Assembly: GCA_963788585.1 (NCBI GenBank)
Contig: CAWBHA010000003.1
Coordinates: 1,984,001 to 2,048,000 of the forward strand
Direction of reading: 5' to 3'
Source of the DNA: Bog-473 sp963788585
GTDB lineage: Bacteria > Actinomycetota > Acidimicrobiia > Acidimicrobiales > RAAP-2
Length of the DNA stretch: 64,000 nucleotides
The stretch's first letter is position 1, and each line of letters opens with the position of its first letter. Both the position numbers and the translations under genes were made by a program. The notes under the pieces were generated by a model, which saw only the letters and a list, made by a program, of their open reading frames with translations, searched no databases and was not told the origin of the DNA. This document shows, piece by piece, positions 34,657 through 42,456 of the stretch.

Positions 34657-35442
34657 ATGAGCGAGACCACCACGTACGCCCGCCGCCTCGTCGACCGCGT
34701 CGCTGTCGTCACCGGCGGTGCCGGCGGCATCGGCCGGGCCATGTGCGAGCGCTTCGCGGCCGAGGGCGCCAAGGTGGCGGTCGTCGACGTCGACGAAGAG
34801 GCCGGCGGTGCCGTGGCGGGCGCCGTCGGCGGCCTCTTCGTCCGCGCCGACGTGACCTCCTCGGAAGAGGTCGAGTCTCTCTACGGCGAGGTGGCCGCGC
34901 ATTTCGGCGGGATCGACGTCTGCTGCAACAACGCGGGCATCAGCCCGCCCGACGACGACTCCATCCTCGAGACCGGCCTCGACGCCTGGGAGCGCGTGCA
35001 GCGGGTCAACCTCACCTCGGTGTACCTGTGCTGCAAGCACGCGCTGCCGCACCTGCTGGCGCGCGGCAAGGGGTCGATCGTCAACACCGCGTCGTTCGTT
35101 GCGGTCATGGGCGCGGCCACGAGCCAGGTCAGCTATACGGCGTCGAAGGGCGGCGTGCTCTCCCTCTCGCGCGAGCTGGGCGTGCAGTTCGCCCGTCGGG
35201 GCGTACGGGTGAACGCGCTCTGTCCGGGCCCCGTCAACACGCCCCTGCTCCGGGAGCTCTTCGCCAAGGACCCCGAGCGGGCCGCCCGGCGGCTCGTCCA
35301 CGTCCCGATGGGCCGCTTCGGCGAGTCCGCCGAGATCGCCGCCGCCGCGGCGTTCCTGGCCAGCGACGACGCGTCGTTCGTCACGGCCTCGACGTTCCTG
35401 GTGGACGGCGGGATCTCCGCGGCCTACGTGACGCCGTTGTAG
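34657..35442 (+). CDS. Short-chain dehydrogenase/reductase (SDR)
   Basis: 261 aa from ATG 34657 with GAAGGAGAG upstream. VAVVTGGAGGIGRAMCERFAAEGAKVAVVDVD binds NAD; CCNNAGISPPDDD, NTASFVAVMG (catalytic Ser), SYTASKGGVLSLSRELGVQFARRGVRVNALCPGPVNTPLL and FLASDDASFVTASTFLVDGG are the classical SDR order. The Asp after strand 2 indicates NAD(H) preference. Co-directional with the aldehyde dehydrogenase, 32 bp behind it. Confidence 0.9.
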   Translation: MSETTTYARRLVDRVAVVTGGAGGIGRAMCERFAAEGAKVAVVDVDEEAGGAVAGAVGGLFVRADVTSSEEVESLYGEVAAHFGGIDVCCNNAGISPPDDDSILETGLDAWERVQRVNLTSVYLCCKHALPHLLARGKGSIVNTASFVAVMGAATSQVSYTASKGGVLSLSRELGVQFARRGVRVNALCPGPVNTPLLRELFAKDPERAARRLVHVPMGRFGESAEIAAAAAFLASDDASFVTASTFLVDGGISAAYVTPL

Positions 35443-35589
35443 GGACCGCGCCGCGTTCTCGCGCCGCGCCCGGCAATGGCGGCTCCCGTCGGAGGGCCAC
35501 GCGCAGGGCGCATGGGGAAGAGCTGGGGATTGTGGTGGCGACCCTTGGGGATGACCCGCAGAAAGGTGGGGAGAACGTCTGGATTTCGC

Positions 35590-35850
35590 GAATGGCCATT
35601 GACCCCCGATGGCCGGAAGCGCAACCTGTGTCCAGTTCGGAGACGAGAGCCCGCCGAACCTCAAGCGAGCACCGAGAGGTAGGAGCGAGGGAAGCCCGAG
35701 GGGAGGCCGCAAGGCAGCCCGGAGGGAAGCCGAGTGAATGCTGCAAGGCAGGATCGAGGGATGGGAGCGAGCCCCGCAAGGGGATGCGTGACCGGAGTGG
35801 GCACGAGGATCCGTACGGCGATTGTCCGTGGTGCGTCACGGTGGCTTCCC
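35590..35850 (+). ncRNA. Structured non-coding RNA, candidate HEARO/omega-RNA-like element
   Basis: The 586-bp stretch 35443-36028 holds no plausible protein gene, but its middle is rich in ordered hairpins on the forward strand: GGCCAT/ATGGCC (35594-35599 with 35609-35614), GTTCGG/CCGAAC (35635-35640 with 35654-35659), ACCTC/GAGGT (35658-35662 with 35676-35680), and two GNRA-capped stems, GCC-GCAA-GGC (35706-35715) and CCCC-GCAA-GGGG (35772-35783). Adjacent stems plus GCAA tetraloops argue for a folded RNA. Overall sequence style reminds me of HEARO/omega-RNAs linked to IscB nucleases; this is recollection, not alignment. No IscB reading frame follows. The flanks 35443-35589 and 35851-36028 show nothing recognisable. 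Confidence 0.45.
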
Positions 35851-36028
35851 TGGAGTCGCCGGGTCCGGCTCGAGCGGGGGTTGTCCGACACGACCCCGGC
35901 GCGATGCCAGCGGGCTGTCGTCGGCGTCGCCCCGAGGAGCACGGGAGGCTTCGGCCGAACGGTTACTCGGGGCTACGTCGCGTCCGGAACCCGGTGCGCC
36001 GGACGTTGCCGGGGGCCCGAGTCCCGGT

Positions 36029-36898
36029 CTACGCGAGGGTGGGCCAGAGGCGGGCCGGGCGCCGGCCCGAGGCCACCTGGCGGGTCAGCTCCTCTTGGAC
36101 CAGGGAGAGATCGCCGGGATGGGTCACCCCCACGCAGCGTCCCCCCGCCGGAAGGACGCTGAAGGGACTCCCCGCCAGCGACTGTGCCACCACTTCGGGC
36201 AGCAGCACCTCCGATTCCTCGGACGCGTCGACCGCAGCGTCCATCGCCGCCTGCAGCGTCTTGTGGAAGGCCGGCGTGAAGCCCCACAGGTTCATGGAGA
36301 CGCGGTCCTCGCCCGACAGCGCCTCGGGCGTGCGCCCGTCGCCGGCCAGGAAGCCGCCGTCGGGCGTGGCGCTGACCTGGCGCCGCTCGTCGACGCCGAG
36401 GAGCATCCCGTCGGCGCTCACCCGACAGATGCCGCGGGTCACCGGCCCGTACCCGATCACGGCGTCGGCCAGCCGGTACCCGACCAGCGCATTGGTGTCG
36501 CCGTGGGTGCGCAGGTGCTCGGCCAGGAGGGCGCAGCCGGCCTGGCCGTAGACGTCGTCGGCGTTCCCCACGCCGTAGGGGGCGTCGCCGACGTGCTCGG
36601 ACGCCGCGAGCACGGCGTGTACCGTGCCGAGCGGTGCCGGCTGGGTGGCCAGGCGCACGTCGACGGCCGCGGGCCACGTGTGCTCGACGTGGTAGCGGAT
36701 GGCCGGTCCCGTGCTCGGCCCGAGCACCAGGACGATCGTCCCGAACCCGGCCGTCAGCGCGTCGGAGGCCACGAGGTCGATGACGGCCTCGCCGAACGGC
36801 CCGACCGGTGCCAGGGGCTTACAGCCGCCGTAACGCTTGGCGCGTCCTGCGGCGAGGATGACCAGCGTCGGCCCCGCCCCTCCCCGCCCCGCGCTCAT
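36029..36898 (-). CDS. Nucleotidyltransferase (NTP_transferase-like)
   Basis: 289 aa from ATG 36898, overlapping the fabH-like stop by 4 nt. LVILAAGRAKRYGGCKPLAPVGPFGEAVIDL is the Rossmann-like N-terminal motif (G-x-G-x-R/K with the Lys) of sugar-nucleotide or molybdopterin-nucleotide transferases, and VGNADDVYGQAG contains the metal-binding Asp pair. Relatives make nucleotide-activated sugars or small phosphorylated compounds. The setting, last gene of an operon with a thiolase, FabH-like synthase and luciferase-like enzyme, gives no clear substrate. Confidence 0.8.
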   Translation of the reverse strand: MSAGRGGAGPTLVILAAGRAKRYGGCKPLAPVGPFGEAVIDLVASDALTAGFGTIVLVLGPSTGPAIRYHVEHTWPAAVDVRLATQPAPLGTVHAVLAASEHVGDAPYGVGNADDVYGQAGCALLAEHLRTHGDTNALVGYRLADAVIGYGPVTRGICRVSADGMLLGVDERRQVSATPDGGFLAGDGRTPEALSGEDRVSMNLWGFTPAFHKTLQAAMDAAVDASEESEVLLPEVVAQSLAGSPFSVLPAGGRCVGVTHPGDLSLVQEELTRQVASGRRPARLWPTLA

Positions 36899-37821
36899 GC
36901 GCTCCAGCGGAGGACCGCGCTCGCCCACGTCATGCCGCCACCGAACCCCGTCAGCAGCACGTTGTCGCCCTCGTGCACCCGCCCGCCCTCGATGGCTTCG
37001 CACAGCGCGAGCGGGATGGAGGCCGAGGACGTGTTGCCGTAGTGGTCGATCACCACGGCGGTGCGCTCCTCGGGGATACCCAGGCGCTGGCAGGCGGCCT
37101 GGATGATGCGCAGGTTGGCCTGGTGCGGGACCATGAGCGCGATGTCGTCCGGCCCCAGCCCGGCATCGGCCATCGCCCGCTCCGCCGAGTCGACCAGGAC
37201 CCTGACGGCACGCCGGAAGACCTCCTTGCCGTCCATGAACAAGGTGCCGCCGTGCTCGCACTTGAGCAGGTGCTTCAGCGAGCCGTCGGAGTTCAGGTTC
37301 CAGCTGAGGAGGGAGCCCGGTTCCTCCGCCGGCTCGACCACGACGGCGCCGGCGCCGTCGGCCACGATGACCGCGATCTTGCGGTCGTCCATGTCGGTGA
37401 TGCGAGAGAGCGTCTCGGAGCCGACCAGCAGCACGGGCCCCGAGCCGACGGCGATGAGCCCGGCCACGGTGATGAGGCCGTACACGAAGCCCGAGCAGGC
37501 GGCGTTCAGGTCGAACGCTCCGCCGTGCATGCCGATCCCGTGCTGCACCGTCGGCGCCGTGCCCGGAACGATGCCGTCGGGGGTGGTAGTGGCCAGGACC
37601 AGGTTGTCGATCTCGGACGCAGTGCGGCCGGCGCGCGCCAGGGCCTCCTCGGCCGCCTCGATGGCCAGGCCAGAGGTCGTGCCGCCGATGTGACGCTCGC
37701 GGATGCCGGTGCGCTCGACGATCCACTCGTCACTGGTGTCGAGGGTCACCGCCAGGTCGTCGTTGGTGACGACTTTGTCCGGCACGGCGATACCCCAACC
37801 GGTGATCCGGATCCCCGTCAC
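36895..37821 (-). CDS. 3-oxoacyl-ACP synthase III (FabH) family protein
   Basis: 308 aa from GTG 37821, overlapping the thiolase stop by 4 nt. GWGIAVPDKVVTNDDLA, SDEWIVERTGIRERHI, FDLNAACSGFVYGL (nucleophilic Cys), VPHQANLRII (His) and IDHYGNTSSASIPLAL (Asn) give the complete Cys-His-Asn triad. FabH condenses an acyl-CoA starter with malonyl-ACP. Location next to a thiolase and away from fab genes suggests either branched/unusual starter condensation or a beta-ketoacyl ring-forming role like related specialised enzymes. That is inference. Confidence 0.88.
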   Translation of the reverse strand: MTGIRITGWGIAVPDKVVTNDDLAVTLDTSDEWIVERTGIRERHIGGTTSGLAIEAAEEALARAGRTASEIDNLVLATTTPDGIVPGTAPTVQHGIGMHGGAFDLNAACSGFVYGLITVAGLIAVGSGPVLLVGSETLSRITDMDDRKIAVIVADGAGAVVVEPAEEPGSLLSWNLNSDGSLKHLLKCEHGGTLFMDGKEVFRRAVRVLVDSAERAMADAGLGPDDIALMVPHQANLRIIQAACQRLGIPEERTAVVIDHYGNTSSASIPLALCEAIEGGRVHEGDNVLLTGFGGGMTWASAVLRWSA

Positions 37822-39014
37822 GCGGCGGATCCGGCGCGGACGGCGTGGATGCCGACGAACCCGGCGTCGCCGTAGATGATCCCGCCGGTGTTCACGGCGA
37901 CGCCCGTGCGCGCCGCGTCGACCTGACGCGCGCCGGCGCGGCCGCGCAGCTGGGTGGCCAGCTCGACGACCTGGGCCAGCCCCGTGGCGCCCAGCGGGTG
38001 ACCCCTCCCGACGAGGCCGCCGCTCGGGTTGACGACGAGCCCCGGCGAGTCCACCCCGGTGGCGCCCGCCTCGGTGGCCGGCCCGGCCTCGCCCGGGCGG
38101 AAGAAGCCCAGCGACTCGAGGGCGTAGAGCTCCTCGGCGGCGGTGGCGTCGTGCAGCTCGACCAGGTCGGTCTCGGCGGGGCCGAATCCGAAGGCGTCCC
38201 ACGCCGCCTCGACCGCCTGGGTCAGCCGGTCGTGGTAGTCGAGCAAGCCGTTTCCCGAGCGCGCCACCGAGCCGATGATACGGGGCGCCGCGGCGGGCGC
38301 ACGAACGGCCGGGCCGCCGAGGATCACGGCGGCCGCGCCGTCGGTGAACGAGCTGCACATGAGGCGGCGGAGCACGCCGGCAACCTGGGGAGACGCCAGC
38401 ACCTCGTCGACGGTGACGCGGCGCTGGAACTGCGCCTGCGGGTTGCGCGACGCGTGATCGAAGGCCTTGGCCGCCGCCGCCGCGATCTGGCGCATCGTGG
38501 TGCCGGTCTCCGCCATCAGGCGCCGTGCCCAGGCGTTGTTGAGCCCCATGAGGATGCTCCCGGCCGGGTTGTCCTCCCCGAAGCCACGGTCGTGCAGGTC
38601 GTGGCGGTACTCGGCGGGCAGACCGTCCTCGATCCCCGCGATCGTCTCGGCGCGGTCGCCGGTCCACATCTTCTCGACCCCGAGCGCCAGCACGGCACGG
38701 TCCTGCACGCTCGCCGCCATGGTCGCCAGGTGCAGGGCGGAGCTCCCCCCTGCGCACGAGTTGTCCACGTTGACGATGGCCACCTCGCTGAGCCCGGCCT
38801 TGCGCAGCCAGGTCTGCCCGCGCATGCAGCCCTGATCGCTGAGCCGGCCGGCCATGGCGTTACCGACGACGATCAGGCCGAGCTCGTGGGGTGCGATGCC
38901 GGCGTCGCCCAGCGCCTCGTGGGCGACGCCGTAGGCCATCGTGTCGAGCTCCTGGTCGCGCCGGCTCAAGTCGGTCATGCCGGTGCCGAGGATGGCGACG
39001 TCGGTCGCGCTCAC
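37818..39014 (-). CDS. Thiolase family protein (SCP2-type)
   Basis: 398 aa. ATDVAILGTGMTDLSRRDQELDTMAYG, NVDNSCAGGSSALHLATMA (the thiolase Cys), NNAWARRLMAETGTTMRQIAAAA, LMCSSFTDGAAAVILG, LVELHDATAAEELYALESLG and NPSGGLVGRGHPLGATGLAQVVELATQLRG identify an SCP2-type thiolase; the His and the C-terminal GGHPLGATG-like motif are kept. Actinobacteria use such thiolases in sterol or fatty acid side-chain breakdown or aldol cleavage. Four-nt overlaps link it to the luciferase-like gene before and the FabH-like gene after it. Confidence 0.88.
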   Translation of the reverse strand: MSATDVAILGTGMTDLSRRDQELDTMAYGVAHEALGDAGIAPHELGLIVVGNAMAGRLSDQGCMRGQTWLRKAGLSEVAIVNVDNSCAGGSSALHLATMAASVQDRAVLALGVEKMWTGDRAETIAGIEDGLPAEYRHDLHDRGFGEDNPAGSILMGLNNAWARRLMAETGTTMRQIAAAAAKAFDHASRNPQAQFQRRVTVDEVLASPQVAGVLRRLMCSSFTDGAAAVILGGPAVRAPAAAPRIIGSVARSGNGLLDYHDRLTQAVEAAWDAFGFGPAETDLVELHDATAAEELYALESLGFFRPGEAGPATEAGATGVDSPGLVVNPSGGLVGRGHPLGATGLAQVVELATQLRGRAGARQVDAARTGVAVNTGGIIYGDAGFVGIHAVRAGSAA

Positions 39015-39976
39015 GTGGGCGTGCCCACCAGGACCCGCTGCTCCCGCCCGGCGAATGCGGCCAGCAGCGCGCCGAATTGGTCGACGGCGGGGGATCCCGC
39101 CACCATGACGACGATGTGCGCCGCCCCCGCTCCTGCGAAGCGGCGCAGGCCGGCAGCGCAGGTCTCGGGCGAGCCGGCCACCAAGTGCCGCCGGAAGGCC
39201 TTGGCGGGCAGCCGGTAGAGGTGCGAGAGCCAGGCCGCTCCGCGCTCTCCCGCGTCGTCGTCACCGACGGCGGCGAAGACCACGACGGCCGGAACGACGG
39301 CGTCCTCGGCGCGGCCGGCCTCGGCCGTCTCACGTCGGAGCGCCGCCAGGGCGTCCGCGTAGTCCTCGGGGGTGAGGAAGAGCGGCACCCAGCCGTCGCC
39401 GATCGCGGCGGTCCGGCGCCGGGCGGCGACGCTGGCGCCCCCGAACCACAGGGGGATGGCGGGCGACGCGGGCGCCTGGACGTAGTCGGAGCCGGCGCCG
39501 GGGACGTCCCAGGCGGCCCGCAGCCGGGCCACCCCCTCGTCCATGATCCGTCCGCGGCGCTGGAAGTCGACTCCGGCCCGCTCGTACTCGCCTTCGTGGA
39601 TCCCGACGCCCAGGCCGAGGACGAAGCGCCCGCCCGAGAGGTGCTGGAGGGCGCCCGCCTCCTTGGCCACGGCGTCCGGCTTGCGCAGGGGGAGCTGCAG
39701 CACACAGGTCCCGAGGAGAGGGCGGCTCGTGGTCGCCGCCGCCACGGCGAGCGTCGTCATCGCCTCGCCGATGGGATGGGGCCAGTAGAGGTGGTCGACG
39801 GCCCACAGCGAGTCCGCCCCCGTCGCCTCGGCCCGCCGGCAGAGCTCGACGAGGTCGCCGGCCGGCGTGGTCGTACCGCTAGTACTACCATCTTGCGGAG
39901 GGAGTTCTCCCTGCGTGGTAGGGGGAAGGACGAGTCCGACGGATGGGCCGCGCGCTCCACTTCCCACCCGGGTCAC
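39011..39976 (-). CDS. Luciferase-like (LLM class) oxidoreductase, F420-type
   Basis: 321 aa from GTG 39976. Landmarks are SVGLVLPPTTQG, ADSLWAVDHLYWPHPIGEAMTTLAVAAATT, LLGTCVLQLPLRKPDAVAKEAGALQHLSGGRFVLGLGVGIHEGEYERAGVDFQRRG and IPLWFGGASVAARRRTAAIGDGWVP. These are the luciferase-like segments seen in F420-dependent enzymes of actinobacteria. A TATTAT -10 box lies 6 nt before the start, so the four-gene operon (LLM, thiolase, FabH-like, nucleotidyltransferase) probably begins here. Confidence 0.88.
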   Translation of the reverse strand: MTRVGSGARGPSVGLVLPPTTQGELPPQDGSTSGTTTPAGDLVELCRRAEATGADSLWAVDHLYWPHPIGEAMTTLAVAAATTSRPLLGTCVLQLPLRKPDAVAKEAGALQHLSGGRFVLGLGVGIHEGEYERAGVDFQRRGRIMDEGVARLRAAWDVPGAGSDYVQAPASPAIPLWFGGASVAARRRTAAIGDGWVPLFLTPEDYADALAALRRETAEAGRAEDAVVPAVVVFAAVGDDDAGERGAAWLSHLYRLPAKAFRRHLVAGSPETCAAGLRRFAGAGAAHIVVMVAGSPAVDQFGALLAAFAGREQRVLVGTPT

Positions 39977-39982
39977 ACCGAC

Positions 39983-39988
39983 ATAATA
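39983..39988 (-). promoter_or_regulatory. -10 box TATTAT for a leaderless four-gene operon
   Basis: On the reverse strand TATTAT ends 6 nt before GTG 39976, the best -10 match in the window at leaderless distance. No good -35 is seen. Confidence 0.55.
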
Positions 39989-40008
39989 CGCCGGTACGAC
40001 CCCTCTGA

Positions 40009-40479
40009 CTATTCCCGCTGCTCGCTCGGGCGGACGGCGCCGGACGCCCCGCCGGGTGCGCCCAGGACGGAGAGGGTGCAGCGCGCCTCGCAGACGGCGC
40101 GCCCGGCGTCGTCATGGAGGGAGATGCGCCAGACCTGCACGGTCCGGCCGACCCGGACCGGCGTGGCCTCGGCGGTGAGGTGGCCGTCGCGCAGCGAGCG
40201 GAGGTGGCTGGCATTGAGCTCGATCCCGACCACGCTGCGCTCGGGCCCGGCCGCCAGTGCCGCGCCGAAGCTGGCGGCCGACTCGGCCAGGAGGGCCGAG
40301 ACGCCGCCGTGGAGGATCCCGTAGGGCTGGTGCACCCGCCAATCGACCGGGAGCCGCATGACGACGCGTGCGGGCGTGGCCTCGAGGACCTCGACGTCGA
40401 GCAACTCGTGGATGCTGGCCCTGCCGTCGGGAAGCGGTGACGCGGCGTCGCCACCGGGTGGTGAGGGAGGCGTGGACAC
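40009..40479 (-). CDS. PaaI-type hotdog-fold acyl-CoA thioesterase
   Basis: 156 aa. LLDVEVLEATPARVVMRLPVDWRVHQPYGILHGGVSALLAESAASFGA carries the HGG(V) hotdog signature with a catalytic Asn/Gly/Glu-type arrangement; VVGIELNASHLRSLRDGHLTAEATPVRVGRTVQVWRISLHDDAGRAVCEARCTL is the second half. It should hydrolyse an acyl-CoA (PaaI/menaquinone-type). The GTG start is the mirror image of the aldolase start across a shared palindromic promoter. Confidence 0.87.
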   Translation of the reverse strand: MSTPPSPPGGDAASPLPDGRASIHELLDVEVLEATPARVVMRLPVDWRVHQPYGILHGGVSALLAESAASFGAALAAGPERSVVGIELNASHLRSLRDGHLTAEATPVRVGRTVQVWRISLHDDAGRAVCEARCTLSVLGAPGGASGAVRPSEQRE

Positions 40480-40485
40480 CGCCGC

Positions 40486-40509
40486 AGGTTAACGGGGCAC
40501 CGTTAACCT
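40486..40509. promoter_or_regulatory. Perfect palindrome carrying two divergent leaderless -10 boxes
   Basis: AGGTTAACGG (40486-40495), spacer GGCA, CCGTTAACCT (40500-40509): perfect 10-bp arms. Each arm ends in TAACCT reading outward, and each TAACCT is exactly 6 nt from a GTG start (40479 reverse, 40516 forward). A dimeric regulator or mutual exclusion of polymerases could act here. Confidence 0.65.
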
Positions 40510-40515
40510 GACCGC

Positions 40516-41532
40516 GTGCCCGAGGTGGTCGACTTGCGCAGCGACACCGTCACGAGGCCGACACCTGCCATGCGGCGTGCGATGGCCGAGGCGGAGGTGG
40601 GGGACGACGACTACGGCGAGGACCCCACCGTCCGCGCGCTCGAGGAGGCGTTTGCCGAACGGGTGGGCAAGCCCGCCGCCCTGTTCGTGGCCTCGGGGGT
40701 CATGGCCAACCAGATCACGGTGCGCGTGCTCGCGCCGCCCGGGACCGCCGTCCTGGTCGGACGGCGCCAGCATCTCGTGGTGTACGAGTTCGGTGCGGCG
40801 TCGCTCAACGCGGGCGTCGAGCTGATCGGGCTGGACGACAGCGACGGCATGCTGCGCCCCGACGACGTGCGCGGGGCCCGGCAGGCCACCGAGTACCACC
40901 ACCCGACGGTGTCGCTCGTGAGCATCGAGAACACGCACATGCCGGCCTGCGGGGTGCCGTGGACCCTGGAGGGACTCCAGGCCGTGGCCGACGCCGCGGG
41001 ACCCGTCCCCATCCACATGGACGGGGCGCGCCTCTTCAACGCCGAGTCCGCCACCGGCATCGCTGCGGCGGAGTGGGCCGCCCCGGTGACGACGCTGATG
41101 TGCTGTCTGTCCAAGGGCCTCTGCGCACCGGTGGGATCGGTGCTCGCCTGCGGCGAGGACGTCATCGCCGACGCGCGCCTGGCGCGCAAGCGGCTGGGCG
41201 GCGGCATGCGGCAGGCGGGCGTGCTCGCCGCGCCGGGGCTCATCGCGCTGCGCGACATGGTGGCCCGCCTGCCCGAGGACCACGCCCGCGCCGCGCGGCT
41301 GGCCGAGGCCGTGGCGGAGCGGTGGCCGGCGTGCGGGTTGGACCCGGCGGACGTGCGGACGAACATCGTGACCTTCAGCCACGACGCGACGGACAAGCTG
41401 CGGACGCACCTGGAGGCGAACGGCGTCCTCGCGGGCGCCATCGCACCCGGGATCATGCGGCTGGTGACCCACCACGACGTCGACGACGCGGGCGTCGGCC
41501 GCGCGCTCGCGGCGTTGGGCGAAGCGCCGTGA
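40516..41532 (+). CDS. Low-specificity L-threonine aldolase (beta-eliminating lyase family)
   Basis: 338 aa from GTG 40516. VDLRSDTVTRPTPAMRRAMAEAEVGDDDYGEDPTVRALEE is the hallmark N-terminus; FVASGVMANQI, IENTHMPACGV, IHMDGARLFNA (PLP-contacting Asp) and CCLSKGLCAPVGSVL (Schiff-base Lys) follow. The enzyme splits L-threonine or L-allo-threonine to glycine and acetaldehyde using PLP. Its stop overlaps the next gene's GTG by 4 nt. Confidence 0.92.
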   Translation: MPEVVDLRSDTVTRPTPAMRRAMAEAEVGDDDYGEDPTVRALEEAFAERVGKPAALFVASGVMANQITVRVLAPPGTAVLVGRRQHLVVYEFGAASLNAGVELIGLDDSDGMLRPDDVRGARQATEYHHPTVSLVSIENTHMPACGVPWTLEGLQAVADAAGPVPIHMDGARLFNAESATGIAAAEWAAPVTTLMCCLSKGLCAPVGSVLACGEDVIADARLARKRLGGGMRQAGVLAAPGLIALRDMVARLPEDHARAARLAEAVAERWPACGLDPADVRTNIVTFSHDATDKLRTHLEANGVLAGAIAPGIMRLVTHHDVDDAGVGRALAALGEAP

Positions 41533-42422
41533 AGGTCCGCATCGGGATCAGCGGCGGCGGGGAGAGCCTGGGCCCCGACGCGCTGCTCGCACTGGCCCAG
41601 GCGATCGCCGACAACGGGTTCGACTCCCTGTGGCTGCCCGAGGTGCTGACGCGGCCGGGACCCGACCCATTGGTCGGGTTGGCCTGGGTCTCCGGCGCCC
41701 GTCCCGGGCTCAAGATCGGGACCACGATGCTCCTGCCCGGCCGCAACCTCGTCTGGCTGGCCAAGGCGGTCGGCACCCTCGACACACTGACGGGCGGACG
41801 CTTCCTGCTGACGTTCGTGCCCGGACTCGGGATCGGTGGTGAACGCAGCGCCATCGGCATTCCGGCCGCGACGCGCGCCACGCTGATGGACGACGCACTG
41901 CCCGTGTTGCGCCGCCTGTGGGCGGCCGAGGTGGTCAGCCACGACGGCCCCGCCGGTTCCTTCGCCGACGTGTCGGTGTCGCCGCGGCCGGTCCAGGATC
42001 CCTTCGACGTCTGGCTCGGCGGCAACGTCCCGGCCGCGCTCGAGCGCTGTGGCCGTCTCGCCGACGGCTGGATCCCCGCCTTCTGCACGCCGGAGGACGC
42101 CGCCGCGGGCAAAGCGGAGATCGACCGGGTGGCCGCGGAGCACGGACGCGCCATCAGCCCCGAGCACTTCGGGGTCAGCCTGGCGTTCGCGCCCGAGGGC
42201 ACCGACGTCGCGGCACTGGCCTCGTCACCGTTGGCCCGGCGCGCCCGCGGGCGTCCGCTCGAACGGATCATCCCGGTCGGGCTGGCGGGGCTGCGCGCCA
42301 TGCTCGAACAGTTCCTCGAGGTCGGGTTCTCGAAGTTCATCGTGCGACCCATGACGGTGCCGGCGTCCTGGCCCGACGAGCTCGAGCAGCTGGCCGGAGC
42401 GGTCGGCGACCTGCAGACGTGA
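41529..42422 (+). CDS. Luciferase-like (LLM class) F420-type oxidoreductase
   Basis: 297 aa from GTG 41529. VRIGISGGGESLGPDALLALAQAIADNGFDSLWLPEVLTRPGPDPLVGLAWVSG, LKIGTTMLLPGRNLVWLAKAVGTLDTLTGGRFLLTFVPGLG and DVWLGGNVPAALERCGRLADGWIPAF are the conserved blocks. The C-terminal segment SKFIVRP closes the barrel. Translational coupling to the aldolase is shown by the overlap; no functional connection is evident. Confidence 0.87.
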   Translation: MKVRIGISGGGESLGPDALLALAQAIADNGFDSLWLPEVLTRPGPDPLVGLAWVSGARPGLKIGTTMLLPGRNLVWLAKAVGTLDTLTGGRFLLTFVPGLGIGGERSAIGIPAATRATLMDDALPVLRRLWAAEVVSHDGPAGSFADVSVSPRPVQDPFDVWLGGNVPAALERCGRLADGWIPAFCTPEDAAAGKAEIDRVAAEHGRAISPEHFGVSLAFAPEGTDVAALASSPLARRARGRPLERIIPVGLAGLRAMLEQFLEVGFSKFIVRPMTVPASWPDELEQLAGAVGDLQT

Positions 42423-42443
42423 TCGGCGCGGCGCGCCCGCCCC

Positions 42444-42449
42444 TACGCT
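42444..42449 (+). promoter_or_regulatory. -10 box TACGCT for a leaderless LmbE-like mRNA
   Basis: TACGCT ends 7 nt before ATG 42457, so this gene can be transcribed independently of the preceding pair. Confidence 0.45.
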
Positions 42450-42456
42450 GCAGCGC

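Noticed and set aside
35851..36028. Possible IscB/TnpB reading frame behind the structured RNA
   Set aside because: None of the frames shows RuvC or HNH motifs or an IscB-like N-terminus.
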